Shown here: one piece after another, positions 1 to 9,150 of the stretch
How the letters are laid out: each line of letters opens with the position of its first letter
Position numbering within the stretch: position 1 is the stretch's first letter
Assembly (NCBI GenBank): GCA_016124335.1
Contig: WGNX01000005.1
Span: 310,001 to 374,000, forward strand
Source of the DNA: Alphaproteobacteria bacterium
GTDB lineage: Bacteria; Pseudomonadota; Alphaproteobacteria; CACIAM-22H2
Direction: 5' to 3'
Length of the DNA stretch: 64,000 bases
Program-made: the position numbers and the translations under genes
Notes under the pieces: model-generated
Told to the model about the DNA's origin: nothing
The model's input: only the letters and a program-made list of their open reading frames with translations
Databases searched by the model: none

Positions 1-303
1 GAGGACGTGGCCCACATGAAGCGCACGGCCGACCGGCTTTTCGGCGATGCCTACCGCTGGTCGGTGCTGGGCGCGGGCCGCCACCAGCTGGCGATCGCCG
101 CACAGGCGGCCGCGATGGGCGGCAACGTTCGCGTGGGGCTGGAGGATTCGCTGTGGATCGGGCCCGGCCAGCTTGCGAAATCCAACGCCGAGCAGGTCGC
201 CCGCGCGCGCGCGATCATCGAGGGGCTTGGCCTTGCGGTCGCCACGCCGGCCGAGGCGCGCGAGATCCTCGATCTCAAGGGCGGCGACAAGGTGGCGTTC
301 TAG
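1..303 (+). CDS. BKACE / 3-keto-5-aminohexanoate cleavage enzyme family protein, C-terminal part
   Basis: The frame is open from the left edge of the window, so only the last 100 or so residues are visible. The segment GGNVRVGLEDSLW followed by SNAEQV matches the conserved C-terminal barrel region of the beta-keto acid cleavage enzymes (DUF849/BKACE), zinc-dependent TIM-barrel enzymes that condense a beta-keto acid with acetyl-CoA. The substrate cannot be told from this fragment. The stop codon is followed after one base by the start of a nitrilase-superfamily gene, so the two are probably co-transcribed and may act in one catabolic route for a keto acid or amide (inference). Confidence 0.85.
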   Translation, partial: EDVAHMKRTADRLFGDAYRWSVLGAGRHQLAIAAQAAAMGGNVRVGLEDSLWIGPGQLAKSNAEQVARARAIIEGLGLAVATPAEAREILDLKGGDKVAF

Positions 304-304
304 G

Positions 305-1189
305 ATGACGGCATTGCGCAAGCGCGCGCGGGTGGCGTGCGTCCAGTACGGCCTGTCGGCGATCGCAAGCTATGCCGAGTTCGAGGCGAAGGTGGCGCAC
401 TTCGTTTCGGTCGCGGCGAGCTACGGCGCGGATTTCGTCGTCTTCCCCGAGATGTTCACGTTGCAACTGTTGACCATCGAGCATCGCGACATGCCGATGG
501 CGCGCACGGTCGATGCGCTGGACATGTACACCGCGCGCATCCAGGCGACCTTCGCCGAGCTTGCGCGCCGCCACCGCCTGCACGTGGTGGGCGGCACGCA
601 TTTCATGCGCGACGAAGCGGGCGTGGCGCGCAATATCTGCTTCACCGCCATGCCGGATGGCACGCTGCATGCGCAGGCCAAGATCCACGTCACCCCCAGC
701 GAGCGCGAGGCGTGGGGCATCGTGGGCGGCACGGCGGCCGAGCCTTTCGAGACCGACTTCGGCCAGGTCGCGGTCACGGTCTGCTACGACGTGGAATTCC
801 CCGAACTTCAGCGCCATCTCGCGCGCACGGGTGCACGCATCGTGTTCGTGCCGTTCTGCACCGACGACCGGCGCGGCTACATGCGCGTGCGCCACTGCGC
901 GCAGGCCCGCGCGGTCGAAAACCAGTGCTATCTGGCGCTGGCGGGCACCGTGGGCGTGCTGCCGCACGTGCCCAACGCGGATATCCAGTACGCCGAAAGC
1001 TGCCTGCTCACGCCGTGCGACGTGCCGTTCCCGCGCGACGGGCTCCTTGAGGCGGCACCGGCCGGGGCCGAGACGCTCGTCTTCGCCGATTTCGATCTCG
1101 AGACGCTCGATGCGATGCGCAAGGCCGGCACGGTGCGCAACCTTGCCGACCGGCGCGACGATCTTTACCGCGTCGACTGGCGCGGGTAG
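305..1189 (+). CDS. Carbon-nitrogen hydrolase (nitrilase superfamily)
   Basis: Predicted 294-residue cytoplasmic hydrolase. The catalytic triad of the superfamily is visible: Glu49 in FPEMF, Lys126 in AKIHVTPSERE and Cys160 in VTVCYDVEFPE. Family members cleave C-N bonds in amides, nitriles or carbamoyl compounds. The YD-x-EFPE context after the cysteine is like the group often found fused or linked to GNAT domains, but no such domain is present here. I start at the ATG one base after the upstream stop; a longer upstream frame exists but would run inside the BKACE gene. Substrate is unknown; linkage to the BKACE gene suggests a catabolic amidase. Confidence 0.85.
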   Translation: MTALRKRARVACVQYGLSAIASYAEFEAKVAHFVSVAASYGADFVVFPEMFTLQLLTIEHRDMPMARTVDALDMYTARIQATFAELARRHRLHVVGGTHFMRDEAGVARNICFTAMPDGTLHAQAKIHVTPSEREAWGIVGGTAAEPFETDFGQVAVTVCYDVEFPELQRHLARTGARIVFVPFCTDDRRGYMRVRHCAQARAVENQCYLALAGTVGVLPHVPNADIQYAESCLLTPCDVPFPRDGLLEAAPAGAETLVFADFDLETLDAMRKAGTVRNLADRRDDLYRVDWRG

Positions 1190-1516
1190 TCGGCGACAAA
1201 CATGGGGTCCGTCATGCCCACAACAAGTGCGGGCATGCCGTAGCGGATGGAGCCGCTGGAATTGGCGACTAACAGGTTACGTAACCAGTTTATCGCCTTG
1301 AAATCGCACGCAGGTAACCTGCAACGCGTTTTCGCACCGATGTAACCCAGCCCGTCAAGCCCGGGGGTGACGCCGTTTCAAATGTCACGACGCGTGGGCG
1401 GGGATCGCCGCCGCGCGTCGGCGCGGGGTCGGGGTGTTCTTCTTCACGATTTCAAACAGCACGTCCCTGCTGTCGGCAGCGTGAAAGAACCCGTTCCGGT
1501 TGTCAAGAAAATAGAC
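1190..1516. other. Convergent intergenic gap with short palindromes
   Basis: No gene is seen in these 327 bases between two converging genes. The stretch holds an imperfect hairpin at 1213-1237 (arms CATGCCCACA and TGCGGGCATG) that could end the nitrilase transcript, three GTAACC half-sites at 1281-1286, 1314-1319 and 1342-1347, the first lying in the perfect palindrome GGTTACGTAACC (1275-1286), and one element related to the palindromic repeat family at 1353-1372. Because both flanking genes point inward, promoter function is unlikely and the palindromes are better read as terminator or binding sites. Confidence 0.6.
1353..1372 (+). repeat. Partial copy of the CCCGGG-type palindromic repeat
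   Basis: The sequence contains GTCAAGCCCGGGGGTGACG, the same right half found in the paired elements at 4112-4190, 18460-18522 and 27102-27180. The left arm is missing here, so this looks like a truncated copy. It lies in a gap between converging genes, as the full copies do. Confidence 0.6.
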
Positions 1517-2203
1517 CTATACGCTCGTCCCGCCGCTGGGCAGCGGCGCGGGGCGCGGGGCCGGGGTGGCGGCCTTTGCCGGAGCGGGCTTGGCTGCCGG
1601 TGCCTTGGCGGATTGTGCCGCCGCGGGCGCCGGGGCCGGCTGGGCAACCGGCTTCAGGCGCGCGCGGGCCTTTTCGGCATCCTCGTCCTCGGGCGGCGGG
1701 GCGAGGCGGCGCTTGGCTTCGAAGACGATCTGTTCGGCCACCATGTCGACCAGCTCGTCGCCGGTCTGCGCGAGCGATTTGCCGAAATCGGAATCGAGCA
1801 TCGCGCGGACCTTGGATTCGACTTCCAGGGCCACCATGCCGACGACGCGGCGGCCGTCGGCGTCATGCAGCGGCACGCGATGGACGAAGATGTGCAGGTT
1901 GCGCAACGCCCGCGCGAGGGCGGGATCGATCTTCGTCAGCCGGTGGTTATAGTCGCGCCGGTCGATCGCGTAGCATTCGCTGCCCGTCGTGGCGATGGCG
2001 CTGTGAACGCGCGCGCAGCGCTCCACCAGCGCCGATTCGCCGAACAGGCGGCCTTCGATCAGCTCGTCGAGGACGATCTCGCGCGGGCCCACGACGCGGA
2101 ACAGCCGGAACTTGCCCGCCCGCACGATAAACGCGTATTGCCCTGCTTCGCCATCGCGGAACGCATAGGCACCGACGTGATATTTTCGAACAAGTTCTTG
2201 CAT
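1517..2203 (-). CDS. Cyclic nucleotide-binding domain protein with Pro/Ala-rich tail
   Basis: Predicted 228-residue protein. The N-terminal 100 residues look like a CRP-type nucleotide-binding barrel (GQYAFIVRAGKFRLFR, then LIEGRLFGESALVERCAR, the phosphate-binding cassette region). No helix-turn-helix follows; instead there is a helical segment (about 100-165) and a C-terminal tail of about 60 residues made mostly of Ala, Pro and Lys. It is therefore more likely a sensor or scaffold than a DNA-binding regulator. The start is the ATG at 2203, which leaves a 50-base divergent gap to the ABC-F gene; longer upstream frames overlap that gene and are rejected. Ligand is unknown. Confidence 0.7.
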   Translation of the reverse strand: MQELVRKYHVGAYAFRDGEAGQYAFIVRAGKFRLFRVVGPREIVLDELIEGRLFGESALVERCARVHSAIATTGSECYAIDRRDYNHRLTKIDPALARALRNLHIFVHRVPLHDADGRRVVGMVALEVESKVRAMLDSDFGKSLAQTGDELVDMVAEQIVFEAKRRLAPPPEDEDAEKARARLKPVAQPAPAPAAAQSAKAPAAKPAPAKAATPAPRPAPLPSGGTSV

Positions 2204-2253
2204 CGATCCGGACTCGCGCGCCAGTGTCGGCAAAACCCGTTGCCGAACCGTTA

Positions 2254-4071
2254 ATGCCGCCGCTTCTGTTTCTGCAAGATATCCGTGTTTCCTTCGGCGG
2301 GCCACCCCTGCTCGAAAGCGCCGACCTGGCCGTGGGCCCGGGCGAACGCCTTGCATTGGTAGGACGCAACGGCTCGGGCAAGTCGACATTGCTGCGCATC
2401 GCGGCGGGCTTGCAGGCGCCGGATGGCGGCACGCGCTTCCTCCAGCCGGGAACGACCGTGGGTTATCTGGCGCAGGAACCCGACCTGTCGGGGTATGCGA
2501 CGACGCTTGCCTTCGCCGAGGCGGGCATCGAAGGCGGCCACGACATCCACCGCGCGCGTCGTTATCTCGAGCGGCTCGGCCTCGACGGCAGCGAGGAACC
2601 TTCGCGCCTTTCCGGCGGCGAGGCGCGGCGCGCGGCACTGGCGCGCGCGCTTGCGGCCGAGCCCGATATCCTTCTGCTCGACGAGCCGACCAACCATCTC
2701 GACCTGCCGGCGATCGCGTGGCTGGAAAGCGGGCTTGCGGGCTATCGCGGCGCGCTCGTCACGATCAGCCACGACCGGCGCTTCCTCGAAGCGCTGTCGG
2801 GGGCCTGCGTGTGGGTCGATCGCGGCGTCACGCGCCGGCTCGAACGCGGCTTCGCGCATTTCGAGGAATGGCGCGACGCGATCCTCGCGCAGGAAGAAAC
2901 CGACGCGCACAAGCTCGCGCGCAAGATCGTGCGCGAGGAAGACTGGCTGCGCTACGGCGTGACGGCACGGCGCAAGCGCAACGTGCGCCGCCTCGCCGAG
3001 CTTCAGGACCTGCGCAAGAAGCGACGCGAACGCGTTGCTTCGGTGGGCACGGCCAGGATGGCCGCCTTTGCTGCCGACGGTTCGGGCACGCTGGTCATCG
3101 CCGCCGACGGAATATCGAAGACCTACGACGAGCCGGTCGTGCGCGATTTCACGATCCGCATCCTGCGCGGCGACCGCGTGGCGCTGGTGGGGCCGAACGG
3201 TGCGGGCAAGACGACGCTCTTGAAGATGCTTGTGGGTGAACTGGCGCCGGATAGCGGCCCCGATAGCGGCGAAGTGCAGCTCGGTACCGGGCTGGAGATG
3301 GTCACGCTCGACCAGCGGCGCGAATCGCTCGACCCGGAAGCCACGCTTGCCGATACGCTGACCGGCGGGCACGGCGAGACCGTGAGCCTCGCCGGCGGCA
3401 CACGCCACGTGCTGGCCTACATGAAGGACTTCCTTTTCGTCGCACAGCAGGCGCGCACCAGGATGGCCGCCCTTTCGGGCGGCGAGCGCGGCCGCGCGAT
3501 GCTGGCGCGCGCACTGGCGCGGCCGTCCAACCTGCTGGTGCTCGACGAGCCGACCAACGATCTGGATGTCGAGACGCTCGACCTGCTTCAGGAGCTGCTG
3601 GCCGACTATCCCGGCACGGTGCTGCTGGTCAGCCACGACCGCGACTTCCTCGACCGCGTGGCGACCTCGACCATCGTGGCGGAAGGCAACGGCGTGTGGC
3701 GCGAATATGCGGGCGGCTATTCCGACATGCTGGCCCAGCGCGGGCGCGGGGTGGAGGCCAAGCCGCGCGCGCCTGCGGCTGCGGCCCCGCGCGCCGCACC
3801 GGCTTCGCCGCGCCCGGTGGCCGACGCGAAGAAGCGTCTGGGCTTCAAGCAGAAGCATGCGCTTGAAACGTTGCCCGCGACGATGGAGGCGCTGCGCGCC
3901 GAAATCGCCGCGGCAAACGCGGCCCTGGCCGATGCGGGGCTTTACGCGCGCGACCGCGCGGCGTTCGAAAAGCACACGGCCGCACTGGCGCGCGCCGAAA
4001 CGGCGCTGGCAGCCGCCGAAGACGAGTGGCTGGAACTGGAAATGCTGCGCGCGGAAATCGAGGGCGGTTAG
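2254..4071 (+). CDS. ABC-F family ATP-binding cassette protein
   Basis: Predicted 605-residue soluble protein with two tandem ATPase domains and no membrane segments. Walker A motifs GRNGSGKST and GPNGAGKTT, signature LSGGEARRAALARAL and LSGGERGRAMLARAL, and Walker B/H-loop LLLDEPTNHLD and LVLDEPTNDLD are all present. The linker between the domains and the charged helical C-terminal extension (about 520-605) fit the Uup-like branch of ABC-F proteins, which act on ribosomes or DNA rather than in transport. An in-frame GTG lies 30 bases upstream; I prefer the ATG at 2254 because MPPLLFLQDIRVSFGG begins the first domain directly. Confidence 0.88.
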   Translation: MPPLLFLQDIRVSFGGPPLLESADLAVGPGERLALVGRNGSGKSTLLRIAAGLQAPDGGTRFLQPGTTVGYLAQEPDLSGYATTLAFAEAGIEGGHDIHRARRYLERLGLDGSEEPSRLSGGEARRAALARALAAEPDILLLDEPTNHLDLPAIAWLESGLAGYRGALVTISHDRRFLEALSGACVWVDRGVTRRLERGFAHFEEWRDAILAQEETDAHKLARKIVREEDWLRYGVTARRKRNVRRLAELQDLRKKRRERVASVGTARMAAFAADGSGTLVIAADGISKTYDEPVVRDFTIRILRGDRVALVGPNGAGKTTLLKMLVGELAPDSGPDSGEVQLGTGLEMVTLDQRRESLDPEATLADTLTGGHGETVSLAGGTRHVLAYMKDFLFVAQQARTRMAALSGGERGRAMLARALARPSNLLVLDEPTNDLDVETLDLLQELLADYPGTVLLVSHDRDFLDRVATSTIVAEGNGVWREYAGGYSDMLAQRGRGVEAKPRAPAAAAPRAAPASPRPVADAKKRLGFKQKHALETLPATMEALRAEIAAANAALADAGLYARDRAAFEKHTAALARAETALAAAEDEWLELEMLRAEIEGG

Positions 4072-4111
4072 CGATTGCCGCGCGCGATGCGCGCGACGTT
4101 TCCTGCGAAGT

Positions 4112-4190
4112 CGTGGATGCCCGGGTCAAGCCCGGGCATGACGGACGACAAAGAGCCGTCACCCCCGGGCTTGACCCGGGGGTCTACGAC
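4112..4190. repeat. Inverted pair of palindromic repeats (REP/BIME-like)
   Basis: Two imperfect copies face each other in the gap between the ABC-F and pirin genes. The first (4112-4143) has arms ATGCCCGGG and CCCGGGCAT around TCAAG; the second (4158-4190) is the reverse-complement type with arms ACCCCCGGG and CCCGGGGGT. Arm changes are compensatory between the copies, so pairing is kept. Similar pairs occur at 18460-18522 and 27102-27180. Each would form a strong hairpin on both strands and could act as a bidirectional terminator between the converging genes. Confidence 0.85.
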
Positions 4191-4200
4191 GAACGCCGTT

Positions 4201-5052
4201 TCAGAACTTCCCGGCCCGGAAATCCGCGATCGCCTGATGGATCTCCTCGGGCGTGTTCATCACGAACGGGCCGTATTTGGCGACCGGTTCGCGCAGCGGC
4301 TTGCCGGCCACGAGGATCGCGCGCGCGGGTTCGGCACCGGCTTCGAGCGTCACGTGGTCGCCCGGCCGCAGCACGGCGATCGTGCCCTTGCCGGTCGCAT
4401 CGCCGCCGATGGCAACCGCTCCTTCATAGACATAGACGAACGCGTTGTGTGCGGCGGGCACGGGCAGCGTCGCGCGGCCGCCGGCATCGAGCACGATGTC
4501 GAGATAGACGGGCTCGGTCGCCTTCGCGTCCACCGGCCCGCGCGTGCCCGCATAGGTGCCCGCGATCACCTTGATCGTGGCACCCGTCGCGGTCTCGACC
4601 ACCGGCATCGCGTCGGCGGGAAGGTCCTGATAGGCGGGCGGGCACATCTTCTCGGCGGCCGGCAGGTTGATCCACAGCTGGAAGCCGCGCATCAGCCCTT
4701 CTTCCTGTTCGGGCATTTCGGAATGCACGATGCCGCGCCCGGCCGTCATCCACTGCACCGAGCCGGGGCCGAGCAGGCCCACATTGCCCTTGTTGTCGGC
4801 GTGGCGCATGCGCCCGTCGAGCATGTAGGTCACGGTCTCGAAGCCGCGATGCGGATGGTCGGGGAAACCGGCGATGTACGCGTCGGGATCGTCCGAGCCG
4901 AATTCGTCGAGCATCAGGAACGGGTCGAGATCAGGCAGTGCCTGCGTGCCGATCACGCGGTTGAGCTTCACGCCCGCACCGTCGCTGGTCGGCTGGCCGC
5001 GCAGCTTGGCGACGACGGTTCGGGCGGCGGAGGGGGTGGAGTCCATTTTCAT
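4201..5052 (-). CDS. Pirin family protein
   Basis: Predicted 283-residue bicupin of the pirin family. The metal-binding N-terminal cupin is clear: FPDHPHRGFETVTYMLDG, then MTAGRGIVHSEMPE, which supplies the three His and one Glu ligands. The C-terminal half carries the second, degenerate cupin. Bacterial pirins bind iron and some have quercetinase or redox-sensor activity; which applies is not visible here. The start at 5052 is supported by AAGGA five bases upstream on the minus strand; the longer frame to 5142 lacks support. Convergent with the ABC-F gene across the repeat pair. Confidence 0.9.
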   Translation of the reverse strand: MKMDSTPSAARTVVAKLRGQPTSDGAGVKLNRVIGTQALPDLDPFLMLDEFGSDDPDAYIAGFPDHPHRGFETVTYMLDGRMRHADNKGNVGLLGPGSVQWMTAGRGIVHSEMPEQEEGLMRGFQLWINLPAAEKMCPPAYQDLPADAMPVVETATGATIKVIAGTYAGTRGPVDAKATEPVYLDIVLDAGGRATLPVPAAHNAFVYVYEGAVAIGGDATGKGTIAVLRPGDHVTLEAGAEPARAILVAGKPLREPVAKYGPFVMNTPEEIHQAIADFRAGKF

Positions 5053-5249
5053 CTGTCCTTGAGCATACAGCCGATCAGTTGGGAAATCCGGCACGCCGCG
5101 TCCAGTCTTGCAAACTGCAACGCAGCGTTCGCATGGCAGCAATGATCGAAGCCGCCGTCACAAAACGGCTCGAATCTTGCGATATATGGAACGGGTTTGG
5201 GGAGAGAAGCGCATCCCTTGGACGTCCCCCGGGACGAGGAGATGTGCAA

Positions 5250-5798
5250 ATGCTCTATTACCGCAAGCTGAACCGGATGGATTCGGCCGCCTTCGAGGCC
5301 CATCTGCTTGCGCTGGGTCCGGCCGACCGCCGTGCCCGGTTTTCGGGCAATACCGCCGACGAGGTGATCGGAGCCTATGTCGCCGGGCTCGACTGGAATT
5401 CGGCCTGCCTGCTCGGCTGCTTCGACGGCACGAAGCTTTGTGGCGTGGCGGAACTGCATGCCGGCAACGGCATGCCCGCGCGGTCGGGCGAATTCGCCGT
5501 CACCGTCGCGTCCGCCTATCGCAACCGCGGGCTTGGCAGCGAACTGCTGCGCCGCACGATCCTGCTCGCGCGCAACCGGCTGCTCGGCAAGCTCCACATG
5601 ATCTGCCTTGTCGACAACCATCCCATGCGCCGCATGGCCGACAGGTTCCACGGCCAGCTCGACTACGAGGACGGCCAGGTCTGGGCCAGGCTCGCCGTGC
5701 CGTTCCCCGACATGGTCTCGCTGTTTTCCGAGGCCTTCGCCGACGGGCTTGGCTTCGCGGCACAGACGATGGAAGGCGCGCGCGTCGCGGGGGCCTGA
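5250..5798 (+). CDS. GNAT family N-acetyltransferase
   Basis: Predicted 182-residue protein. The acetyl-CoA-binding segment of GNAT enzymes is recognisable as VASAYRNRGLGSELLRR (motif A, R/Q-x-x-G-x-G/A), preceded by the strand GEFAVTV. The N-terminal part (YYRKLNRMDSAAFEAHLLAL) is typical of alphaproteobacterial GNAT proteins of unknown substrate. The ATG at 5250 has GAGGAG about 8 bases upstream; the longer open frame beginning at 5079 overlaps the pirin promoter region and is not supported. Confidence 0.8.
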   Translation: MLYYRKLNRMDSAAFEAHLLALGPADRRARFSGNTADEVIGAYVAGLDWNSACLLGCFDGTKLCGVAELHAGNGMPARSGEFAVTVASAYRNRGLGSELLRRTILLARNRLLGKLHMICLVDNHPMRRMADRFHGQLDYEDGQVWARLAVPFPDMVSLFSEAFADGLGFAAQTMEGARVAGA

Positions 5799-5843
5799 TC
5801 GGCGCTTGCGCGCGGCCGCCGCGCGGGGTAATCGCTTGCGCGC

Positions 5844-6401
5844 ATGCCGACCACGACCGTCCACCTGATCCGCCACGGCCAGTCCGAATTCAACGCCGCT
5901 TTCGACAGCATCAAGCGGATCGATCCGATGATCTTCGATCCGCGGCTGACCGAACTTGGCCGCGCGCAGGCTGCGGCCCTTGCCGATCCGGCGCGCTGGG
6001 CGCGCGTCGAGCTTGTCGTGGCGTCGCCCTTCACCCGCGCGATCGAGACCGCCCAGCTTGCCTTCGCCGGCCACGGCGCGCCGATGCGCATCGAAGCACT
6101 GCACCGCGAGCGTGCCGAGCATTCGGGCGATATCGGCCGTGCGCCTGCGGCGCTGAAGGCCGATTTCCCGCATCTCGAATTCGACCATCTCGACGATCCG
6201 TGGTGGCACCACGATCCCGCGCGCCCCGACGCGATCACGATCGAGAGCGAAGAGATCCTTTCGGCCCGCGTGGCGCACTTCGCCGACTGGCTGCGCGCCC
6301 GGCCCGAGCGTGAGATGGCCGTGGTGGGGCACGGCACGTTCCTGCGCTTCCTCACCGGCCGGCCCTTCGCCAACTGCGAAGTCGTAACACTCGACTTCTA
6401 G
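5844..6401 (+). CDS. Histidine phosphatase family protein (phosphoglycerate mutase-like)
   Basis: Predicted 185-residue enzyme. The phosphohistidine motif RHGQSEFN is at residues 10-17, the second basic segment VVASPFTRAIETAQ follows, and a late VVGHGTFLRFL provides the second catalytic histidine. These are the marks of the branch 1 histidine phosphatases, which include phosphoglycerate mutases, alpha-ribazole phosphatases and broad phosphatases. Substrate is not determinable. It lies 45 bases after the GNAT gene on the same strand. Confidence 0.85.
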   Translation: MPTTTVHLIRHGQSEFNAAFDSIKRIDPMIFDPRLTELGRAQAAALADPARWARVELVVASPFTRAIETAQLAFAGHGAPMRIEALHRERAEHSGDIGRAPAALKADFPHLEFDHLDDPWWHHDPARPDAITIESEEILSARVAHFADWLRARPEREMAVVGHGTFLRFLTGRPFANCEVVTLDF

Positions 6402-6460
6402 ACACGGACCCGCCGCCCGGCCGATGATCGCGGCCATCCTTGAACAAGGGGGGCCTGGCG

Positions 6461-6790
6461 ATGCGCGGATTGCGGGTATTCCTTTATGCGGCGGTGCTGG
6501 TCGTGGCGGGCGCGGGTGCCGCGCAGGCCGATGCGATCGACGGCAACTGGTGTTCGCCCAACGGGGCGCGGCACCTGTCGATCGACGGGCCGAAAATGGT
6601 GACGCCCGCCGGCGTTGCAATCGAGGGAAGCTACACCCGACATACATTCGATTACGTGGCGCCGGCCAAGGATGTCGAGGCGGGAAAGCGCGTCGCGATG
6701 CGGCTGATGAGCGAGACAGCCGTGCTGTTCCAGCCCGACGGCGCACCGCAGGCGGAGACGTGGCGGCGCTGCGCGCGCCCGATCAGCTGA
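6461..6790 (+). CDS. Small exported protein of unknown function
   Basis: Predicted 109 residues with a clear signal peptide (MRGLRVFLYAAVLVVAGAG, cleavage near AQA-DA). The mature part of about 80 residues has two cysteines (in NWCSPNG and RRCARP), which could form a disulfide in the periplasm. The pattern IDGNWCSPNGARHLSIDG resembles small alphaproteobacterial periplasmic proteins, but I cannot name a function. I choose the ATG at 6461 with AAGGGGGG upstream over the TTG at 6440. Confidence 0.65.
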   Translation: MRGLRVFLYAAVLVVAGAGAAQADAIDGNWCSPNGARHLSIDGPKMVTPAGVAIEGSYTRHTFDYVAPAKDVEAGKRVAMRLMSETAVLFQPDGAPQAETWRRCARPIS

Positions 6791-7109
6791 TCGGTACTAC
6801 GCGAAAACCGCGGTTTTCCGGGGTTTTTCGTAACCGACCTTCATGGAATGCCGATTCCATCGGCATTTTCACATTTTCGGCCTTGCCAAGATTCCGGCGA
6901 AGCGGCATACCGAGTCTCAACCGCAAGCCGAGTCGCATTCCCGAGTCGCCGCAAGGCACGCCGGGCGGGCAGCAAGGCAAGCGGCGGCGCGAACGCCAGC
7001 CGGGACGTCCCCGAAAGCGCGCGCGACGGTCCCGCCAACGAGGGTCTTCGCACCCGCGACGCGAGTGTCGTCGAAGACCAATAACCCCGAAGAGGAGGCC
7101 TTTCCGCAA
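6791..7109. other. Leader and promoter region of the HU gene
   Basis: No gene is supported in these 319 bases. Two perfect palindromes lie at the left end: GATCAGCTGATC (6781-6792, spanning the preceding stop codon) and GAAAACCGCGGTTTTC (6803-6818); the latter, followed by GGGGTTTTTCG, may be part of a terminator for the upstream gene. The rest is presumably the long 5' region of the HU gene. A frame open through the region is in phase with HU but has no coding character. Confidence 0.5.
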
Positions 7110-7400
7110 ATGGCCGAGAAGCAAGAAGTTGTGACGCTGAAGGCGATCGCCTACGAGCTCGCCGAGAAGCACGAAATCTCCAAGAAGCAGTCGGTCGAAG
7201 TGCTCGACGGCTTCGTTGCCGCCCTGGGCAAGGCCCTCAAGAAGGGCGCCAAGATCCGCGTTCCGGGCCTCGGCATCTTCCAGGTCCGCAAGCGTCCGGC
7301 GCGCATGGGCCGCAACCCGGCGACGGGCGAAGCCATCAAGATCAAGGCGTCGAAGAAGATCGCCTTCCGCGCCGCGAAGGACCTGAAGGAAGCCGTCTGA
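7110..7400 (+). CDS. HU family DNA-binding protein
   Basis: Predicted 96-residue histone-like protein that bends and compacts DNA as a dimer. The helical N-terminal body is followed by the beta-arm region, with GAKIRVPGLGIFQVRKRPAR and RMGRNPATGEAIKIKASK matching the DNABII signature. The start is fixed by AGAGGAGG at 7091-7098; the much longer upstream frame is rejected. A strong terminator follows directly. It is not next to lon or an ihf partner, so it stands as a single-gene unit. Confidence 0.92.
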   Translation: MAEKQEVVTLKAIAYELAEKHEISKKQSVEVLDGFVAALGKALKKGAKIRVPGLGIFQVRKRPARMGRNPATGEAIKIKASKKIAFRAAKDLKEAV

Positions 7401-7426
7401 GCTTTCTTCCTCGTTCGACGAGGTTC

Positions 7427-7458
7427 GAAGGGCGCGGGATTTCGGTCCCGCGCCCTTC
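7427..7458 (+). terminator. Intrinsic terminator of the HU gene
   Basis: A perfect 13 bp inverted repeat (arms 7427-7439 GAAGGGCGCGGGA and 7446-7458) with a 6-base loop TTTCGG, 26 bases after the HU stop codon. The tract after it (TGCTTT) is only moderately T-rich. Confidence 0.85.
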
Positions 7459-7482
7459 TGCTTTCCGGGGGAGGAATTCGCG

Positions 7483-7848
7483 ATGCTCTATTACGTGACG
7501 CTGGGCGCCAACGACGAGAAGAAGGCGCACGCCTTCTATACGGCCGTGCTGGCGCCGCTGGGCATCGTGCCGATCGGCGAGCACGGCGGCTTCGGCCACC
7601 AAGGCGGCGAGGCTTTCCTTTGGATCGGCAAGCCGTTTGACGGCAAGCCCGCCACCTTCGGCAACGGCACGATGGTCGCCTTCCGCGCGCCAAGCCGCGC
7701 CGCGGTCGACCGGTTCCACGCGCTGTGCCTTGCCAATGGCGGCAGCGACGAAGGCGCGCCGGGTTTGCGCAAATACGCACCCGACTGGTACGGCGCCTAC
7801 GCGCGCGATCCCGACGGCAACAAGCTCACGGCCGTTTCCCGCGACTGA
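7483..7848 (+). CDS. VOC family protein (glyoxalase/bleomycin-resistance fold)
   Basis: Predicted 121-residue single-domain protein of the vicinal oxygen chelate family. MLYYVTLGANDEKKAHAFY begins the first beta-alpha-beta-beta-beta unit and YARDPDGNKLTAV ends the second, the usual place of the last metal ligand region. Such proteins are glyoxalases, dioxygenases or resistance proteins; the substrate is not visible. The start has GGGGGAGGAA upstream with good spacing. Confidence 0.8.
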   Translation: MLYYVTLGANDEKKAHAFYTAVLAPLGIVPIGEHGGFGHQGGEAFLWIGKPFDGKPATFGNGTMVAFRAPSRAAVDRFHALCLANGGSDEGAPGLRKYAPDWYGAYARDPDGNKLTAVSRD

Positions 7849-8009
7849 AACCTGCCTTTTCCGCAGGCAATTCGAAGGGTTGAACCCGTCGCGCGGAACC
7901 GACTACATTCGCTGTCACGTGCGGCGAAATCAGGGGCGCCTCGAAGCGCTGCCGCCCGTCCCGATCCTGACCGTCAGTGGCAGGCGTGGAACCCTGGGAG
8001 GAAACGGGT

Positions 8010-9065
<1,056 letters not shown>

Positions 9066-9150
9066 CCTGCGGCGGCTAAGGGGCTGATCCGCAAAGCGGC
9101 CCCGCCGCCGCCGTACGCCTGCCGCAATCGCGTGTAGAATCGCCGGCGAA

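Noticed and set aside
1275..1347. Three GTAACC sites as a possible operator
   Set aside because: They lie between two converging genes, where a promoter or operator is not expected; kept only as a description of the gap.
2251..3975. 574-codon open frame antisense to the ABC-F gene
   Set aside because: Shadow frame caused by high third-position GC; the ABC-F motifs are unambiguous on the other strand.
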